DNA of 64,000 bases from Bacteroidia bacterium (GCA_030427735.1 JAUIBP010000001.1:124001-188000); one strand, 5' to 3'. Shown: positions 25,214 through 35,085, numbered from the stretch's first letter. The notes: generated from the sequence alone by a model not told the origin. Made by a program: numbers and translations.

Positions 25214-26797
25214 TCAAGGCCTTTGTTTTAGCTTTTCTTTAAAAGCCAAATACACACCATTGCTCCAACCAAAACCATCTTGCAGGGCATATTCTCCACC
25301 ACCAGCCAGAAGACTGAGGTCTTCGACATTATATTTTTCGACAAACTTGCCCGTATTTTCATAAACTTTCTCGTTTAAAGCAGTCCAGCGTTGCATGATT
25401 GTAGTGGCCAAGTCATAATGTCCGTAACGTTCCAGCCCAATAACAGTCATCCATTGTAATGGCGCCCAACCGTTAGGCGCATCCCATTGTTCGCCAGTTT
25501 CATTATTTGTAGTAACAACACCTCCCGGTTTCAAAAAATGAGTTTCGATGTATTTTGCTACAGATGCAGCCTGCTCGTCTGTCGCCATATTAAAATATAA
25601 CGGGTAAACCATAGCTAGCGACAAGCGATTTGTTTGCTTTTGGGTTTTAAAATTATAATCTTCAAAAACTCCTAAAGTTTGATTGTACTGTTTAGTATTC
25701 AAAAATGTAATCCGATTTGCCTGACTGGTTTTTAATGCTGTAACAAACTCAGGATCTTCATTTTTGAAACTACGTATTAAAACAGTTTCCATACCATACA
25801 TTAACGCTTGTAGGTCTACCGGAATTATATTTAAGGTTTCAGTTGTTCCTAACCGCTTACCATCTGCAAGCCAACGCGAACTAAAATCCCAACCAGATTC
25901 GGCAGCAGCCCTTAAATTTTTATAGACTAACGAATCTGCCGAAAAATCTTGAGCCAATTTAACATCTTCTTTATAGGCCTCTTGTCTGGGTTTATTAAAG
26001 GCGTCGTAATACCTGTTCATGGCACCAAACTTGGTATTAACAACATGTTTATTTATTGCTTTATTTGAGTTATGAGCCATCCAAAATTCGTATTCTTTAC
26101 GCAGTTCTACTTTATAATTTTCATAAATAGAATCGCCTTTGTACTGCCCCAGTAAATCGATCATTTGAGCAAAAAATGGCGGTTGCGATCGCGATAAATA
26201 ATACGTTCTGTTACCATTAGGAATATGGCCATAAGTCGCTATTAAATAAGCAAAATTATCGAGCATATCTGCAACCACATCAAATTCTTTACTTGCAACT
26301 AAACCCAACATGGTAAAATACGAGTCCCAATAATATATTTCACGAAATCGCCCACCTGGCACAATATACGGGTTAGGCAGTTCTATAAGGGTATTGTTAA
26401 TATTATTAGGCTTACCTTGATGCTTCAATACCGGCCACAAACGTTTTATATGTGTAGTCGCCGAATTAGAAGTATCTGAAACGAATACGGTTTCATGGGA
26501 ATTCGGCAAATCGAAATACGTTTTTACGAAAGTTTTTAGATTAAAATCGGAATTGTTTTTTTGAGATTGATAGAGCTTTGAAATCTCTGCATAAGATATT
26601 TTAGGCCGACAATCTACAAAGGTTTTGCTATCTAAAAATACATTAGAGGTTTGCACCGCTTCAAACAAATCGCCCAGAAATATATCGGGAGTATTGTACA
26701 ACTCTGTTGAAGAACTTGAATGTTCTGGTTTTTCTTTTGTTTCCTGATGACAGTCTAACAAAAGCATGCAACATAACAGCATAAATATTTTGTACAT
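25214..26797 (-). CDS. treA: GH37 alpha,alpha-trehalase, lipoprotein
   Basis: 527 residues with a lipobox (MLLLDC, Cys16), so probably anchored in the periplasm or at the surface. Both trehalase signatures are present: PGGRFREIYYWDSY (147-160) and QWDAPNGWAP (437-446). The enzyme hydrolyses trehalose to two glucose. Length matches periplasmic TreA. No trehalose transporter or regulator is adjacent. It is followed by the LLM oxidoreductase on the same strand. Confidence 0.94.
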   Translation of the reverse strand: MYKIFMLLCCMLLLDCHQETKEKPEHSSSSTELYNTPDIFLGDLFEAVQTSNVFLDSKTFVDCRPKISYAEISKLYQSQKNNSDFNLKTFVKTYFDLPNSHETVFVSDTSNSATTHIKRLWPVLKHQGKPNNINNTLIELPNPYIVPGGRFREIYYWDSYFTMLGLVASKEFDVVADMLDNFAYLIATYGHIPNGNRTYYLSRSQPPFFAQMIDLLGQYKGDSIYENYKVELRKEYEFWMAHNSNKAINKHVVNTKFGAMNRYYDAFNKPRQEAYKEDVKLAQDFSADSLVYKNLRAAAESGWDFSSRWLADGKRLGTTETLNIIPVDLQALMYGMETVLIRSFKNEDPEFVTALKTSQANRITFLNTKQYNQTLGVFEDYNFKTQKQTNRLSLAMVYPLYFNMATDEQAASVAKYIETHFLKPGGVVTTNNETGEQWDAPNGWAPLQWMTVIGLERYGHYDLATTIMQRWTALNEKVYENTGKFVEKYNVEDLSLLAGGGEYALQDGFGWSNGVYLAFKEKLKQRP

Positions 26798-26893
26798 GGT
26801 TTAGGGTTTTCCTAAAAGATAACATTTTTTAAGCAAACCCTTACTTTGAGCAAGTTAATTTCTTCCAACTGAAGAAATTACACCTAAAACCCT

Positions 26894-28306
26894 CTAAATA
26901 GATAAACCCAAACTGTTATATAACTTAGCAATAGCCTCTAAGCGCTTGGTAATTAAATTGTTTTCTTTAATCTGGGCATCTATAAGTTTTTGCTCGCGCG
27001 AATTGACTAAAAACAAGGAGCTTTCTCCCAACTCGAATTTTCGCTCTTCGGCTTTAACCATCGTTTCGTAATCGCTTACAATATTTTTAATCAACTCGTT
27101 TTGGGTCTCTAAAGACGAAATTTCTGCTTGAATGGCTTCTGCCTTATTTTTAATCTTTAACACGGCATTCATTCTATCTAATTTAGCATCCTGCAATTTT
27201 AATTTAGTTAATCGTAAATCGCCACGTTCTTTTCTTAAAAACAACGGCATACTAAAATTAACATAAGCCTTATAATTAGCTGTATTGAACGAATCTAACC
27301 GATCGGCATCTTGAGTAAGGAAATTATACTGCAAATCTAATTTCGGCAATAGCTTATTGGTTTTTAAAAATTTATCAACTCCCAACTCCCCTATTTTAGC
27401 ATCTAGGCTCATTACTTTTGGGTGAGTATCTAAAAAATCGGTATTGTTTTCTAAATCTTCAATTAACAAAGATGTTTGAAGGGTTTCTACAGAAGGTAGC
27501 ATAGGTAGGATGCCGTCTTGTACTTCCATAGGAATATCGTTAATCCACAAATAATTACTAAGTTCTAAGCTGGCTTTTCTCACCATTAAATTGGCAGCTT
27601 CTAAACCTAGCTGCCTATTTTGGAATGTAATTTTAGCTTCGGTAAAATCAATCTCTGCCTTATCGCCAGTTTCAACACTACGGCCAATAGCATCTTGCCG
27701 TTCTTTGGCATTAATTAAAAACGATTCGTAAATCTGTTGTTCTGTAACTGCTTGTAGCCAATTAAAGTATGCTTTACTGGCCTGAAAGAGTAAATCGTTA
27801 ATTTGTAAATGTCGCTCTGCCTCGGTTTGGCTTCTAAAAAATTTCGCCTTTTTTAAAGTAGCCATACGCTCGTCTATCAGCAAACCTTGCGCTAAAGAAA
27901 ACGACACTCCGGCACTATACAAACCGTCTTCGGGCACGGTTAAACTAGGGTCCAGATAGTAGCCTGTATTATTTTCGTAATTGGCTTTAAACTCTATACC
28001 ATACCAAGTTGGGACTTTAAAAACCGTATTAAATACATCGTAATACTCGGTGCCTTTAAATTTTTTGCGATTATAATCTACTTCTATTTTAGGATCGAAT
28101 CCGCCACGTGCTTTCAGCAAATTAGCTTCACCACTACTTAAAGTAATATCGGCCTGTTTCATTATAGGGTGATACTTTTTTACATACCCTAAAAACTCTT
28201 CGAACGATAATACATTAGACGGATTTACAACCTCATGCTGAGCAAACAACACATTGCCCAAACAAAATAAAGCATAGCATAAAACAATAGTTCTTAAATT
28301 GTTCAT
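26894..28306 (-). CDS. TolC-family outer membrane efflux protein
   Basis: 470 residues with a signal peptide (to LFAQ, about residue 23) and long heptad-rich helices expected of the TolC periplasmic tunnel, including the internal repeats around DARLDRMNAVL-type segments. It forms the outer membrane channel of a tripartite exporter. Its ATG overlaps the stop of the HlyD-like gene in a TAATG pattern, so translation is coupled. Last gene of the tetR-ABC-HlyD-TolC operon. Confidence 0.9.
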   Translation of the reverse strand: MNNLRTIVLCYALFCLGNVLFAQHEVVNPSNVLSFEEFLGYVKKYHPIMKQADITLSSGEANLLKARGGFDPKIEVDYNRKKFKGTEYYDVFNTVFKVPTWYGIEFKANYENNTGYYLDPSLTVPEDGLYSAGVSFSLAQGLLIDERMATLKKAKFFRSQTEAERHLQINDLLFQASKAYFNWLQAVTEQQIYESFLINAKERQDAIGRSVETGDKAEIDFTEAKITFQNRQLGLEAANLMVRKASLELSNYLWINDIPMEVQDGILPMLPSVETLQTSLLIEDLENNTDFLDTHPKVMSLDAKIGELGVDKFLKTNKLLPKLDLQYNFLTQDADRLDSFNTANYKAYVNFSMPLFLRKERGDLRLTKLKLQDAKLDRMNAVLKIKNKAEAIQAEISSLETQNELIKNIVSDYETMVKAEERKFELGESSLFLVNSREQKLIDAQIKENNLITKRLEAIAKLYNSLGLSI

Positions 28307-29658
28307 TACTTTTTATCTTTTGTTTTATCGGTTTGTTCTGGCTGGTAGTAATTTGGTGGGAATCCGTTTAGTCTTCTCCATATCTCAAACCATATAGGCA
28401 CATCTTCTAACAACGAGAAGGTATAAGCACCAGAGCCCACACTTAAACGTTCCGGCCAGGCATTCGAATCGTTATTAGGGGCAACCAGCACTCTATATTT
28501 TCCGTTTGCACTAATAAACGACTCTATTGCCACAATATGCCCTGCATACGTACCATACGACGTATTGGGCCACCCACTAAAGAAAATCGCAGGCCAACCA
28601 TCGAACTGAATACGCACTTCGTCGTCTATATGTAACAACGGTAAATCTATTGGGGTAATGTATGTTTCTACTGCCAACTGGTAATTAGCTGGCATAATAC
28701 CTACAATTTGTTCGCCTTCTTTAAAGGTTTCTCCAATTCCGCCTTTTAATGCTTTAGTGATGTATCCGTTTTGTGGGGCACGAATGTAAGATAAGTTATT
28801 ACGGATTTCGTAATTGGTAGATTGATTTTCTAACTTCGATACTTGTGCCTGCGCATCGTACTGATTGGATTCTGCTGTAAATTTATCACTCTGCGATTTT
28901 GCTATTTTATCGGCATATTCGGCCGAAATACGACTAATTTCAATCCGTGCATTAATAACATCATTTTTAGACGTTAATAATTTATTTTCGAGAGCAATTA
29001 ATTTAGCTTGTGCTTCCTGTAATTTCACTCGTTTTTCCTCGACATCGGTCATGGCTTTTAAACCTTCGCTTTGCAAGGTTTGGGTTCGATTGTATTGGCG
29101 TTCTACAATATCGTAATTGTTTTTTAAAGCAACCAAATCCATACTATCACTAACCACTTTAAATTTAGATTGCTCTAATTTATTTTTGGCTTGGGTTAAT
29201 TTTAACTGCCGCTCGTTTTGCAACGCTACAATTTGCCCTTCTAAAGCTTTCACTTTTTCTTGGTACGATACTACGGCCCTACTTTTGGCTTCTTTCTGCA
29301 CATTGGTTCGCGCTACCAAATTAGGATCTTGATATTCGTTTTTTATTTCCGAAATATGCAATATAGTATCGCCTTTGTGCACATAATCGCCTTCCATAAC
29401 ATACCATTTCTCTATACGTCCTGGTATAGGCGATTGTATTGTTTGTGGTCGTTGATCTGGTGTTAAGGTCGTCACATAACCCCTACCGCTTACGTTCTGC
29501 GTCCAGGGTAAAAACAATACTATTAAAATGATAATCGAAAATATAATGAGCAAGCGATTAAACATTTTGCTGTTTTTAGGAGAAAATGCTTTTTGATAAG
29601 ATTTAAACGCTTGTAACGATATTTTTTTATTAAGCTGATTCTGAGAAATGTTTAACAT
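28306..29658 (-). CDS. HlyD-family periplasmic adaptor (membrane fusion protein)
   Basis: 450 residues with one N-terminal membrane anchor (about residues 35-55, LLIIFSIIILIVLFLPW), a split biotinyl-lipoyl domain (QSPIPGRIEKWYVMEGDYVHKGD, then SYIRAPQNGYI), a long coiled-coil hairpin between them (about residues 110-290) and a C-terminal beta-barrel. It bridges the inner membrane ABC protein and the TolC channel. Both ends overlap neighbours by TAATG junctions. Confidence 0.9.
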   Translation of the reverse strand: MLNISQNQLNKKISLQAFKSYQKAFSPKNSKMFNRLLIIFSIIILIVLFLPWTQNVSGRGYVTTLTPDQRPQTIQSPIPGRIEKWYVMEGDYVHKGDTILHISEIKNEYQDPNLVARTNVQKEAKSRAVVSYQEKVKALEGQIVALQNERQLKLTQAKNKLEQSKFKVVSDSMDLVALKNNYDIVERQYNRTQTLQSEGLKAMTDVEEKRVKLQEAQAKLIALENKLLTSKNDVINARIEISRISAEYADKIAKSQSDKFTAESNQYDAQAQVSKLENQSTNYEIRNNLSYIRAPQNGYITKALKGGIGETFKEGEQIVGIMPANYQLAVETYITPIDLPLLHIDDEVRIQFDGWPAIFFSGWPNTSYGTYAGHIVAIESFISANGKYRVLVAPNNDSNAWPERLSVGSGAYTFSLLEDVPIWFEIWRRLNGFPPNYYQPEQTDKTKDKK

Positions 29659-31313
29659 TATAAAGCCGCTTTATTAATGATTTTTCCGTTTGAAATTTCT
29701 ATAATTTTATTACAATGCGCCCTCCAATTTTCGTTCTGGCTAGACACTACCAAAGCCCAAGGGCGTTCTTTAGCTGTTAAATACTTAATTAAACGCTCGG
29801 CTTCTTCATTTTCTAAATACTCTAACGGATCTTTTAATAACAATAATTTAGGTTGATGCACTATAGCTCTAGCCAACAAAATGCGTTTAGATACTGTAAA
29901 CGGGATTTGTTGCCCCTCTGGATATAAAATTGTGTTTAATCCTTTAGGCTGCGTTTTTACAAAAGCCAACAAACCTAAATTTTCTAAAACTTCATTTAAA
30001 TATCCTATAGATATATCTTTTCTACCAAAGGTTATATTTTCTAAGATTGTCCCTTCAAAAGGTAATTGAGAAGGTAAAACCTGCCCAACATTAGCACGAT
30101 ACTTATTAGGCCAAATTCCTAACATAGACACGTCGTTTACATAAAACGCTCCGTAGGTAGGCACTACCAATCCAGACAATATTTTTAACAAGGTTGTTTT
30201 GCCTGATCCCGATTTTCCATCTAAAAGAATACGACTGTCCTGCTGAATTTTAAAATTTAATTCTCTTAATATTTTAATACCTTCTGGATTTCTATACGTT
30301 ATATTTTCTAATTCAATTTTTAAATCTCTATCTAATTGAAATGGATCTTCTCCAGATTGCGATTCTAATTCCTTATCGACAATCTGACCTATTTTTTCTA
30401 GAGATGTTAACACATCGTACACCGATTCTAAACCGCGAATAAGCTTCTCTACCGAAGTAATTACCAATAAAATAATAATTTCCGCCGCTACAAATTGCCC
30501 AATATTCATTTGTTGGTTAAGCACCAAAAGACCTCCTATAATTAACAACCCTGCGGTAACCAAAATTTTAAAACCTACAAGCTGTAAGAACTGAAGAATT
30601 AATATTCTGAAGTGATTTTCTCTTGCATCTAAATACGCTGCTGTTAAATCGTCGTTTTTATCCATGGCCAAAGAGGTGTTTCCAGACAATTTAAAACTTG
30701 TTAACGACCGAGATACTTCTTGAATCCAATGCGCTACCCGATATTTATTTTTAGACTCTAACAAACTGGTATCTAAACCTCTTCTTGCTGTAAATCGAAA
30801 CACAAAATAAATAAGCAATACCAATAATAATCCATATAAAATAAAAAAGGTATGATAAAACGATAACAGAATAAGACCAAAAACAATTTGAAGCGCTGCC
30901 GCTGGAAAATCTATTAAAATCTTAGATAACCCTTTTTGAATTATTAATACATCGAAAAAGCGATTGGCTAATTCTGGAGGGTAATAATTATAAAGCTCTT
31001 TCATTTGTATTTTCGGAAAGCGATATGCAAACTCGAAAGAAGCCCTGGTAAATATTTTTTGTTGCACCGACTCTAAAATTCGCATTTGCATAACCTGTAA
31101 AACACCTTGAAACGCGACGCCTAAGGTTACCAAAACAACAAGTATAATCCACGATGTAGAGACTTGTGCGCCTTGTAACAAGTTAATAATGGCCTGAATA
31201 CCTAAGGGTAAAGTTAAAGCCACAAGACCAGCAAAAATGGCATAATAGAATATCTGTCGAATATCTTTTTTGTCTAACTTAAGTAAGTTTATAAAACGGC
31301 TCCATGGCGTCAT
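29658..31313 (-). CDS. ABC exporter half-transporter with degenerate ATPase motifs
   Basis: 551 residues: an N-terminal six-helix type-I exporter membrane domain (about 1-310) and a C-terminal ABC ATPase domain. Walker A is intact (DGKSGSGKTT). The rest departs from canon: the LSGGQ signature position reads PFTVSK (about 471-476), the Walker B Asp-Glu pair reads Lys494-Asp495 (LLLLKDP), and the H-loop His is replaced (VVSSQNEN, about 522-529). If it acts as a homodimer it would be expected to hydrolyse ATP poorly. It sits in a tetR-ABC-HlyD-TolC operon resembling type I secretion or bacteriocin export, but no peptidase domain or substrate gene is visible. Confidence 0.88.
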   Translation of the reverse strand: MTPWSRFINLLKLDKKDIRQIFYYAIFAGLVALTLPLGIQAIINLLQGAQVSTSWIILVVLVTLGVAFQGVLQVMQMRILESVQQKIFTRASFEFAYRFPKIQMKELYNYYPPELANRFFDVLIIQKGLSKILIDFPAAALQIVFGLILLSFYHTFFILYGLLLVLLIYFVFRFTARRGLDTSLLESKNKYRVAHWIQEVSRSLTSFKLSGNTSLAMDKNDDLTAAYLDARENHFRILILQFLQLVGFKILVTAGLLIIGGLLVLNQQMNIGQFVAAEIIILLVITSVEKLIRGLESVYDVLTSLEKIGQIVDKELESQSGEDPFQLDRDLKIELENITYRNPEGIKILRELNFKIQQDSRILLDGKSGSGKTTLLKILSGLVVPTYGAFYVNDVSMLGIWPNKYRANVGQVLPSQLPFEGTILENITFGRKDISIGYLNEVLENLGLLAFVKTQPKGLNTILYPEGQQIPFTVSKRILLARAIVHQPKLLLLKDPLEYLENEEAERLIKYLTAKERPWALVVSSQNENWRAHCNKIIEISNGKIINKAAL

Positions 31314-31379
31314 ATTATTTTTCTTTTTAATTTTTTATTTTCTTAATGTTACAGTTTATCACTTAACATATTTCTTAAT

Positions 31380-32051
31380 TTATTCTACTACCGTTTTGTT
31401 AACCAGTTGCAAATAAAACGTAACCATATCGTCTTTATCGTTAATGGTATTGGTTAGCCCTGGTAAATGTTCTGAAAAATATTGCTGTTGCAACGAGCTT
31501 TCTATTACGGTAGAGGCCAACATGGTAGGAAATTCAAATTTTGGATTAACGGCGGCTACCAAATCGCTAACACGCTGTACAACCCGCTTATACACCTCGT
31601 GAAACCCTTTTTTGTTCTCGAGATCTACATCCTTAGTATAAAAAGACTTAATAGACTCCGAAACGATGACCTTGTGTAGCACAACCTCATCGATATAACT
31701 AAAATCCTGATCGGTTTCTACAGGTTTTGTTAGTACTGTAATGGCTTTAGATAATTTGTCTTTTGGTGAGGTAATGTTACCAGTTGCAAATACCAATTTA
31801 TACTCTACCCAACTCCAGTACCAATTTACCAAATACAATAAAAAATAGTGTTTGTTTTCGAAATACCTGTAAATAGAACTCTCGTTAGACCCGATAGCTG
31901 TTCCTAACTTTTTAAAGGTAAAAGTTTCGAAACCACAGGCATCTATCAATGCAATTCCTTCACTTACCATGCGTTTACCCAAACTGGTAGAGTTAGGATT
32001 TTTTATAAAAAGATCTGGATTAATTACAATATGTATTGGCAAATTTTCCAT
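31380..32051 (-). CDS. TetR/AcrR-family regulator of the export operon
   Basis: 223 residues. The N-terminal HTH reads FETFTFKKLGTAIGSNESSIYRYFENKHYFLLYLVN in outline (residues about 41-76), a typical TetR DNA-binding domain; the C-terminal ligand domain is unassigned. It is the first gene of the tetR-ABC-HlyD-TolC operon, 66 bp before the ABC gene. A TAATAGT / ACTATTA palindrome overlaps its promoter (32065-32081), which suggests autorepression. Confidence 0.88.
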   Translation of the reverse strand: MENLPIHIVINPDLFIKNPNSTSLGKRMVSEGIALIDACGFETFTFKKLGTAIGSNESSIYRYFENKHYFLLYLVNWYWSWVEYKLVFATGNITSPKDKLSKAITVLTKPVETDQDFSYIDEVVLHKVIVSESIKSFYTKDVDLENKKGFHEVYKRVVQRVSDLVAAVNPKFEFPTMLASTVIESSLQQQYFSEHLPGLTNTINDKDDMVTFYLQLVNKTVVE

Positions 32052-32058
32052 AGCCCAG

Positions 32059-32066
32059 CAAATATA
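32059..32066 (-). promoter_or_regulatory. -7 box TATATTTG of the tetR operon
   Basis: Exact TAnnTTTG on the minus strand, 7 bp before the tetR start; it touches the palindrome 32065-32081. Confidence 0.55.
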
Positions 32067-32081
32067 ATAGTAATACTATTA
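32065..32081. promoter_or_regulatory. Palindrome TAATAGT-AAT-ACTATTA, probable TetR operator
   Basis: Perfect 7-bp arms around a 3-bp centre, directly upstream of and overlapping the -7 box. The size and position are those of a TetR-type operator. A further partial copy (TAATAGTTT) follows at about 32087. Confidence 0.55.
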
Positions 32082-32130
32082 AAATGTAATAGTTTAACTT
32101 TTTTTTGAGGAAAATTTCACACTAACTCCA

Positions 32131-32718
32131 TCACGCTTTGGAGAATGCAACATCCATTCCCTTTCCAAAATGGTTAAGCGCATTCATGGCCTGCTTCATT
32201 GTTATTGGCAAGTATTCAATATCTCCTTTTTTAAAATAACGCACTTCCCCAGCATCCATTTTAGGTGCATCGGGCACATAAACAGCAATGACTTCCGGAT
32301 GACTTTTATCTGTAATAAAAGCGATTAAATAAAAGGTTTCTTCTTTTAGTAAAATAGGTTCCCAAAAATTTTGCTTTTTATACACATCTTCTTCTACCAA
32401 CCTATATTTCATCATTTGAAACGATGGCAAAAAGTAAAACAAACGTTCTTCAAAAGTATTGCTCCAGTGTTTTAAAAACCAGTTCAATAAAAAATAACCG
32501 CACAAAACACCAATGAGTACCAACATTAAAAGTCCTACCACCAAAACTGCCGCTGGCCCAAATACCGATTTTAAATCTAAAGCCTCTGTTACTTTATGGG
32601 TTATTGGCGTAAGTAAGTGCAACGCCTTCCCCGATAACATGATAACCAAAAGCAAAGGCACAACTATAAACAAGGTGCCCGATAAAAAATATTTAAAAAC
32701 AGAATTGGCTTTTTTCAT
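32131..32718 (-). CDS. DUF502-family membrane protein
   Basis: 195 residues with two N-terminal membrane helices (about 8-28 and 53-77) followed by a soluble C-terminal domain. The NxFxxG-type start (VFKYFLSGTLFIVVPLLLVI) and the region EPILLKEETFYLIAFITDK match DUF502. Function is unknown. It lies 79 bp upstream of tetR on the same strand, beyond the tetR promoter, so it is probably a separate transcript. Confidence 0.82.
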   Translation of the reverse strand: MKKANSVFKYFLSGTLFIVVPLLLVIMLSGKALHLLTPITHKVTEALDLKSVFGPAAVLVVGLLMLVLIGVLCGYFLLNWFLKHWSNTFEERLFYFLPSFQMMKYRLVEEDVYKKQNFWEPILLKEETFYLIAFITDKSHPEVIAVYVPDAPKMDAGEVRYFKKGDIEYLPITMKQAMNALNHFGKGMDVAFSKA

Positions 32719-32880
32719 ATATCGTGTTAAGTTCTATTAATAGTTTAAATTTAAATAAAATGAAGCGAAATAAACACACGCACTGCAATCTATTATATAA
32801 AACCGTTAATTTACTGCAACCTCGTGTTATTTTCTTAAATTTATAAGGATTTTACGCTCTATTTTTAAACAAATAGCACT

Positions 32881-33417
32881 ATGAAAACGAAACAGCTAAT
32901 AACCTTTTGCCTTATACTAATTTCTGGGATAATGTTTTCGCAAACTAAAGCAGAAAAGAAAGCCGCAAAAAAAGAACGCGAAATGCAAGAGTTTAACATC
33001 CTGAAATCGTTAATAGATTCCAAAATCTACACTTTTGAAGCGACATGGGCCTTAACACAAGGTGGCGGCAGAATTAACTTAATGACCAACCCCAATTTTA
33101 TGACCATTAATAATGATGACGCAAAAGCAGAACTGCCTTACTTTGGTGTTGTACAAATAATGACCAATTACGGGGGCAGTGGAGGAATAACATTTGAAGA
33201 CCCGTTAACAGATTACAAAGTAACGTACAACGAGAAAAAAAGAAACATCTTGGTAACATTTAAAGCCAATAATAAAACCGAAAGTTTCGATGTTACTTTA
33301 CGTGCTTCTGGCACCGAAAATGCAAGTGTAAATATAAATAGCACCAACAGAAACAGTATTACCTATCAAGGAAATTTAAAACTGATAGATAATAACACGC
33401 AACAAAACACCAATTAA
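32881..33417 (+). CDS. Secreted DUF4251 protein
   Basis: 178 residues with a signal peptide (to IMFSQ, about residue 21), a short charged segment (EKKAAKKERE) and then a DUF4251 domain, recognisable from YTFEATWALTQGGGRINL, LPYFGVVQI and SGGITFEDPLTDY. DUF4251 proteins are common envelope proteins of unknown function in Bacteroidota. It is convergent with the LysR gene, one base separating the two stops. Confidence 0.85.
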   Translation: MKTKQLITFCLILISGIMFSQTKAEKKAAKKEREMQEFNILKSLIDSKIYTFEATWALTQGGGRINLMTNPNFMTINNDDAKAELPYFGVVQIMTNYGGSGGITFEDPLTDYKVTYNEKKRNILVTFKANNKTESFDVTLRASGTENASVNINSTNRNSITYQGNLKLIDNNTQQNTN

Positions 33418-33418
33418 A

Positions 33419-34348
33419 TTAAGCGGTAAGCTCAACCCGTTTTGCATCGTCATATTCGTTACACAACATATCTTGAATAGTTTCTATTTCCTTATCTAAG
33501 ATAGATTGTTTGCGCTTGCCAAAATACAAAGTACTTTCTACAGGATGATATCCGTCCCAAATTTTACGCACCTGATTATGCGCTAAAGCGTCTTTACAAA
33601 TAAAATCTGGTAATACAGCCAAACCGGCTCCAATAGACAAACACCTAATAATAGAGAATTTATTAGGGACAATATAATTGGGCAGAAAATCTGGAAGCTC
33701 GTTAAAATTTTGTTCCCAAAACAACTTTAGTAACCGTAAATCGGAAGCTGTATTATACCACAATTGGTCTTTCAACCACTGCTTTAAATCGGTTTTATCC
33801 GACTTATCTAAGGCTTCAAATTCCGATAATTTTGTATCTCTACCTGCCACCAAAATCAATTTTTCTACTGTAAAAGGTTCAAAAACCAATTGTTTATTGT
33901 TACTAACATTAGATGTTAAAATAAGATCTATCGCTCCTTTTTCTAAAGCATCGGTAAGCGTTTCGTTGGTATCGAATTGCATAATTAAATTAAAATCCAA
34001 TTTCGGTAAATATTTTTCTAATGCCTGCTGAAACGTTTCAACGCACATCCCTACATTTAAAGTTGCCCGCTGTGCACCAGGTTTCTTTTTAAACCGCAGT
34101 TCTATATCCTCTAAACCTTTTAACGAACTATTAATTTGCTGATATAATAATTTACCGCGTTCTGTAGGTATCATTTTTCGCGCCGTACGCTCAAATAATG
34201 GAAAACCGGTATATCCCTCTAAAGCATTTAAATGCAACCCTACTCCAGGTTGCGAGACATACAACTGCTTAGCAGCACCACTCATAGTACCTGTTTCGTA
34301 AATAGCTTTAAACGTTCTAAACCACTCTAAATTCGCTTGCATATCCAT
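33419..34348 (-). CDS. LysR-family transcriptional regulator
   Basis: 309 residues. The N-terminal winged HTH is seen in FKAIYETGTMSGAAKQLYVSQPGVGLHLNALE (residues about 12-43), followed by a periplasmic-binding-like effector domain. It is divergent from the mdaB-like quinone reductase gene. A near-perfect 20-bp palindrome (34363-34382) with a LysR-type T-N11-A layout covers its own promoter box, which points to autoregulation and control of mdaB. Confidence 0.9.
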   Translation of the reverse strand: MDMQANLEWFRTFKAIYETGTMSGAAKQLYVSQPGVGLHLNALEGYTGFPLFERTARKMIPTERGKLLYQQINSSLKGLEDIELRFKKKPGAQRATLNVGMCVETFQQALEKYLPKLDFNLIMQFDTNETLTDALEKGAIDLILTSNVSNNKQLVFEPFTVEKLILVAGRDTKLSEFEALDKSDKTDLKQWLKDQLWYNTASDLRLLKLFWEQNFNELPDFLPNYIVPNKFSIIRCLSIGAGLAVLPDFICKDALAHNQVRKIWDGYHPVESTLYFGKRKQSILDKEIETIQDMLCNEYDDAKRVELTA

Positions 34349-34362
34349 AATTTAAATTATAC

Positions 34363-34382
34363 ATAATGCAAATTTACATTAT
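34363..34382. promoter_or_regulatory. LysR operator-like palindrome over its own -7 box
   Basis: ATAATG-CAAATTT-ACATTAT, 20 bp, differs from a perfect palindrome at one symmetric pair. It contains CAAATTTA (34369-34376), the reverse complement of TAAATTTG, the -7 box of the lysR gene. Binding here would block lysR transcription. Confidence 0.6.
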
Positions 34383-34405
34383 TTTTATTATTATAAAAAC
34401 CCTCG

Positions 34406-34413
34406 TAATTTTG
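34406..34413 (+). promoter_or_regulatory. -7 box TAATTTTG of mdaB
   Basis: Exact TAnnTTTG, 26 bp upstream of the mdaB ATG and 24 bp from the LysR palindrome. Confidence 0.65.
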
Positions 34414-34439
34414 CCTCGTAATCTTAAAGAAAACACACC

Positions 34440-35048
34440 ATGAAAAAGATATTTGTAATAAACGGAGGAAAAATTTTTGCCCATAGCGGAGGACTCTTCA
34501 ATAAATCGTTATTAGATTTAGATAAAACGTATTTTACTGAAGCCAATGGCTTCGAATTAAAATTTACCGATATCAATTCACCTTACAATCTCCACGAAGA
34601 AATAGATAAATACCTATGGGCCGATGTGATTATTTATCATTTCCCAATCTGGTGGATGAGCATGCCTTATGCCTTAAAAGAATATATAGATAAAGTATTT
34701 ACCGCTGGGCATCGCAAGGGCTTGTATTATAGCGACGGAAGAAAAGCCGAAAATCCAAACATAAACTACGGCACAGGTGGCCTGTTGCAAGGCAAACACT
34801 ATATGGCAACCACGTCTTGGAATGCACCAGAAACAGCCTTTACCCTACCCGGAGAGTTTTTTAAGGAAACACCTGTAGACGAAGGTATATTATTTGGATT
34901 TCATAGAATGAACGAGTTTTTAGCCTTAAAGGCATTACCAAGTCTTCATTTTCACGACGTTGAAAAAAACAACACACCTGATGCACTTAACATACACAAA
35001 ACAAATTATTTGAATCATTTGCAACGTATATTCCCCATAAAAGAGTAA
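34440..35048 (+). CDS. mdaB: NAD(P)H quinone oxidoreductase MdaB
   Basis: 202 residues of the flavodoxin-like NAD(P)H quinone reductase family. FPIWWMSMPYALKEYIDKVFT (given as its span, residues about 71-91) is the FAD/quinone-site signature and YGTGGLLQGKHYMATTSWNAP is typical of MdaB. It reduces quinones by two electrons and so avoids semiquinone radicals. It is divergent from a LysR gene and 37 bp upstream of a royal-jelly-family lipoprotein gene on the same strand. Confidence 0.92.
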   Translation: MKKIFVINGGKIFAHSGGLFNKSLLDLDKTYFTEANGFELKFTDINSPYNLHEEIDKYLWADVIIYHFPIWWMSMPYALKEYIDKVFTAGHRKGLYYSDGRKAENPNINYGTGGLLQGKHYMATTSWNAPETAFTLPGEFFKETPVDEGILFGFHRMNEFLALKALPSLHFHDVEKNNTPDALNIHKTNYLNHLQRIFPIKE

Positions 35049-35085
35049 CTTTCTAAAACACATGTTCTTTAATTCCTTTTCAATT

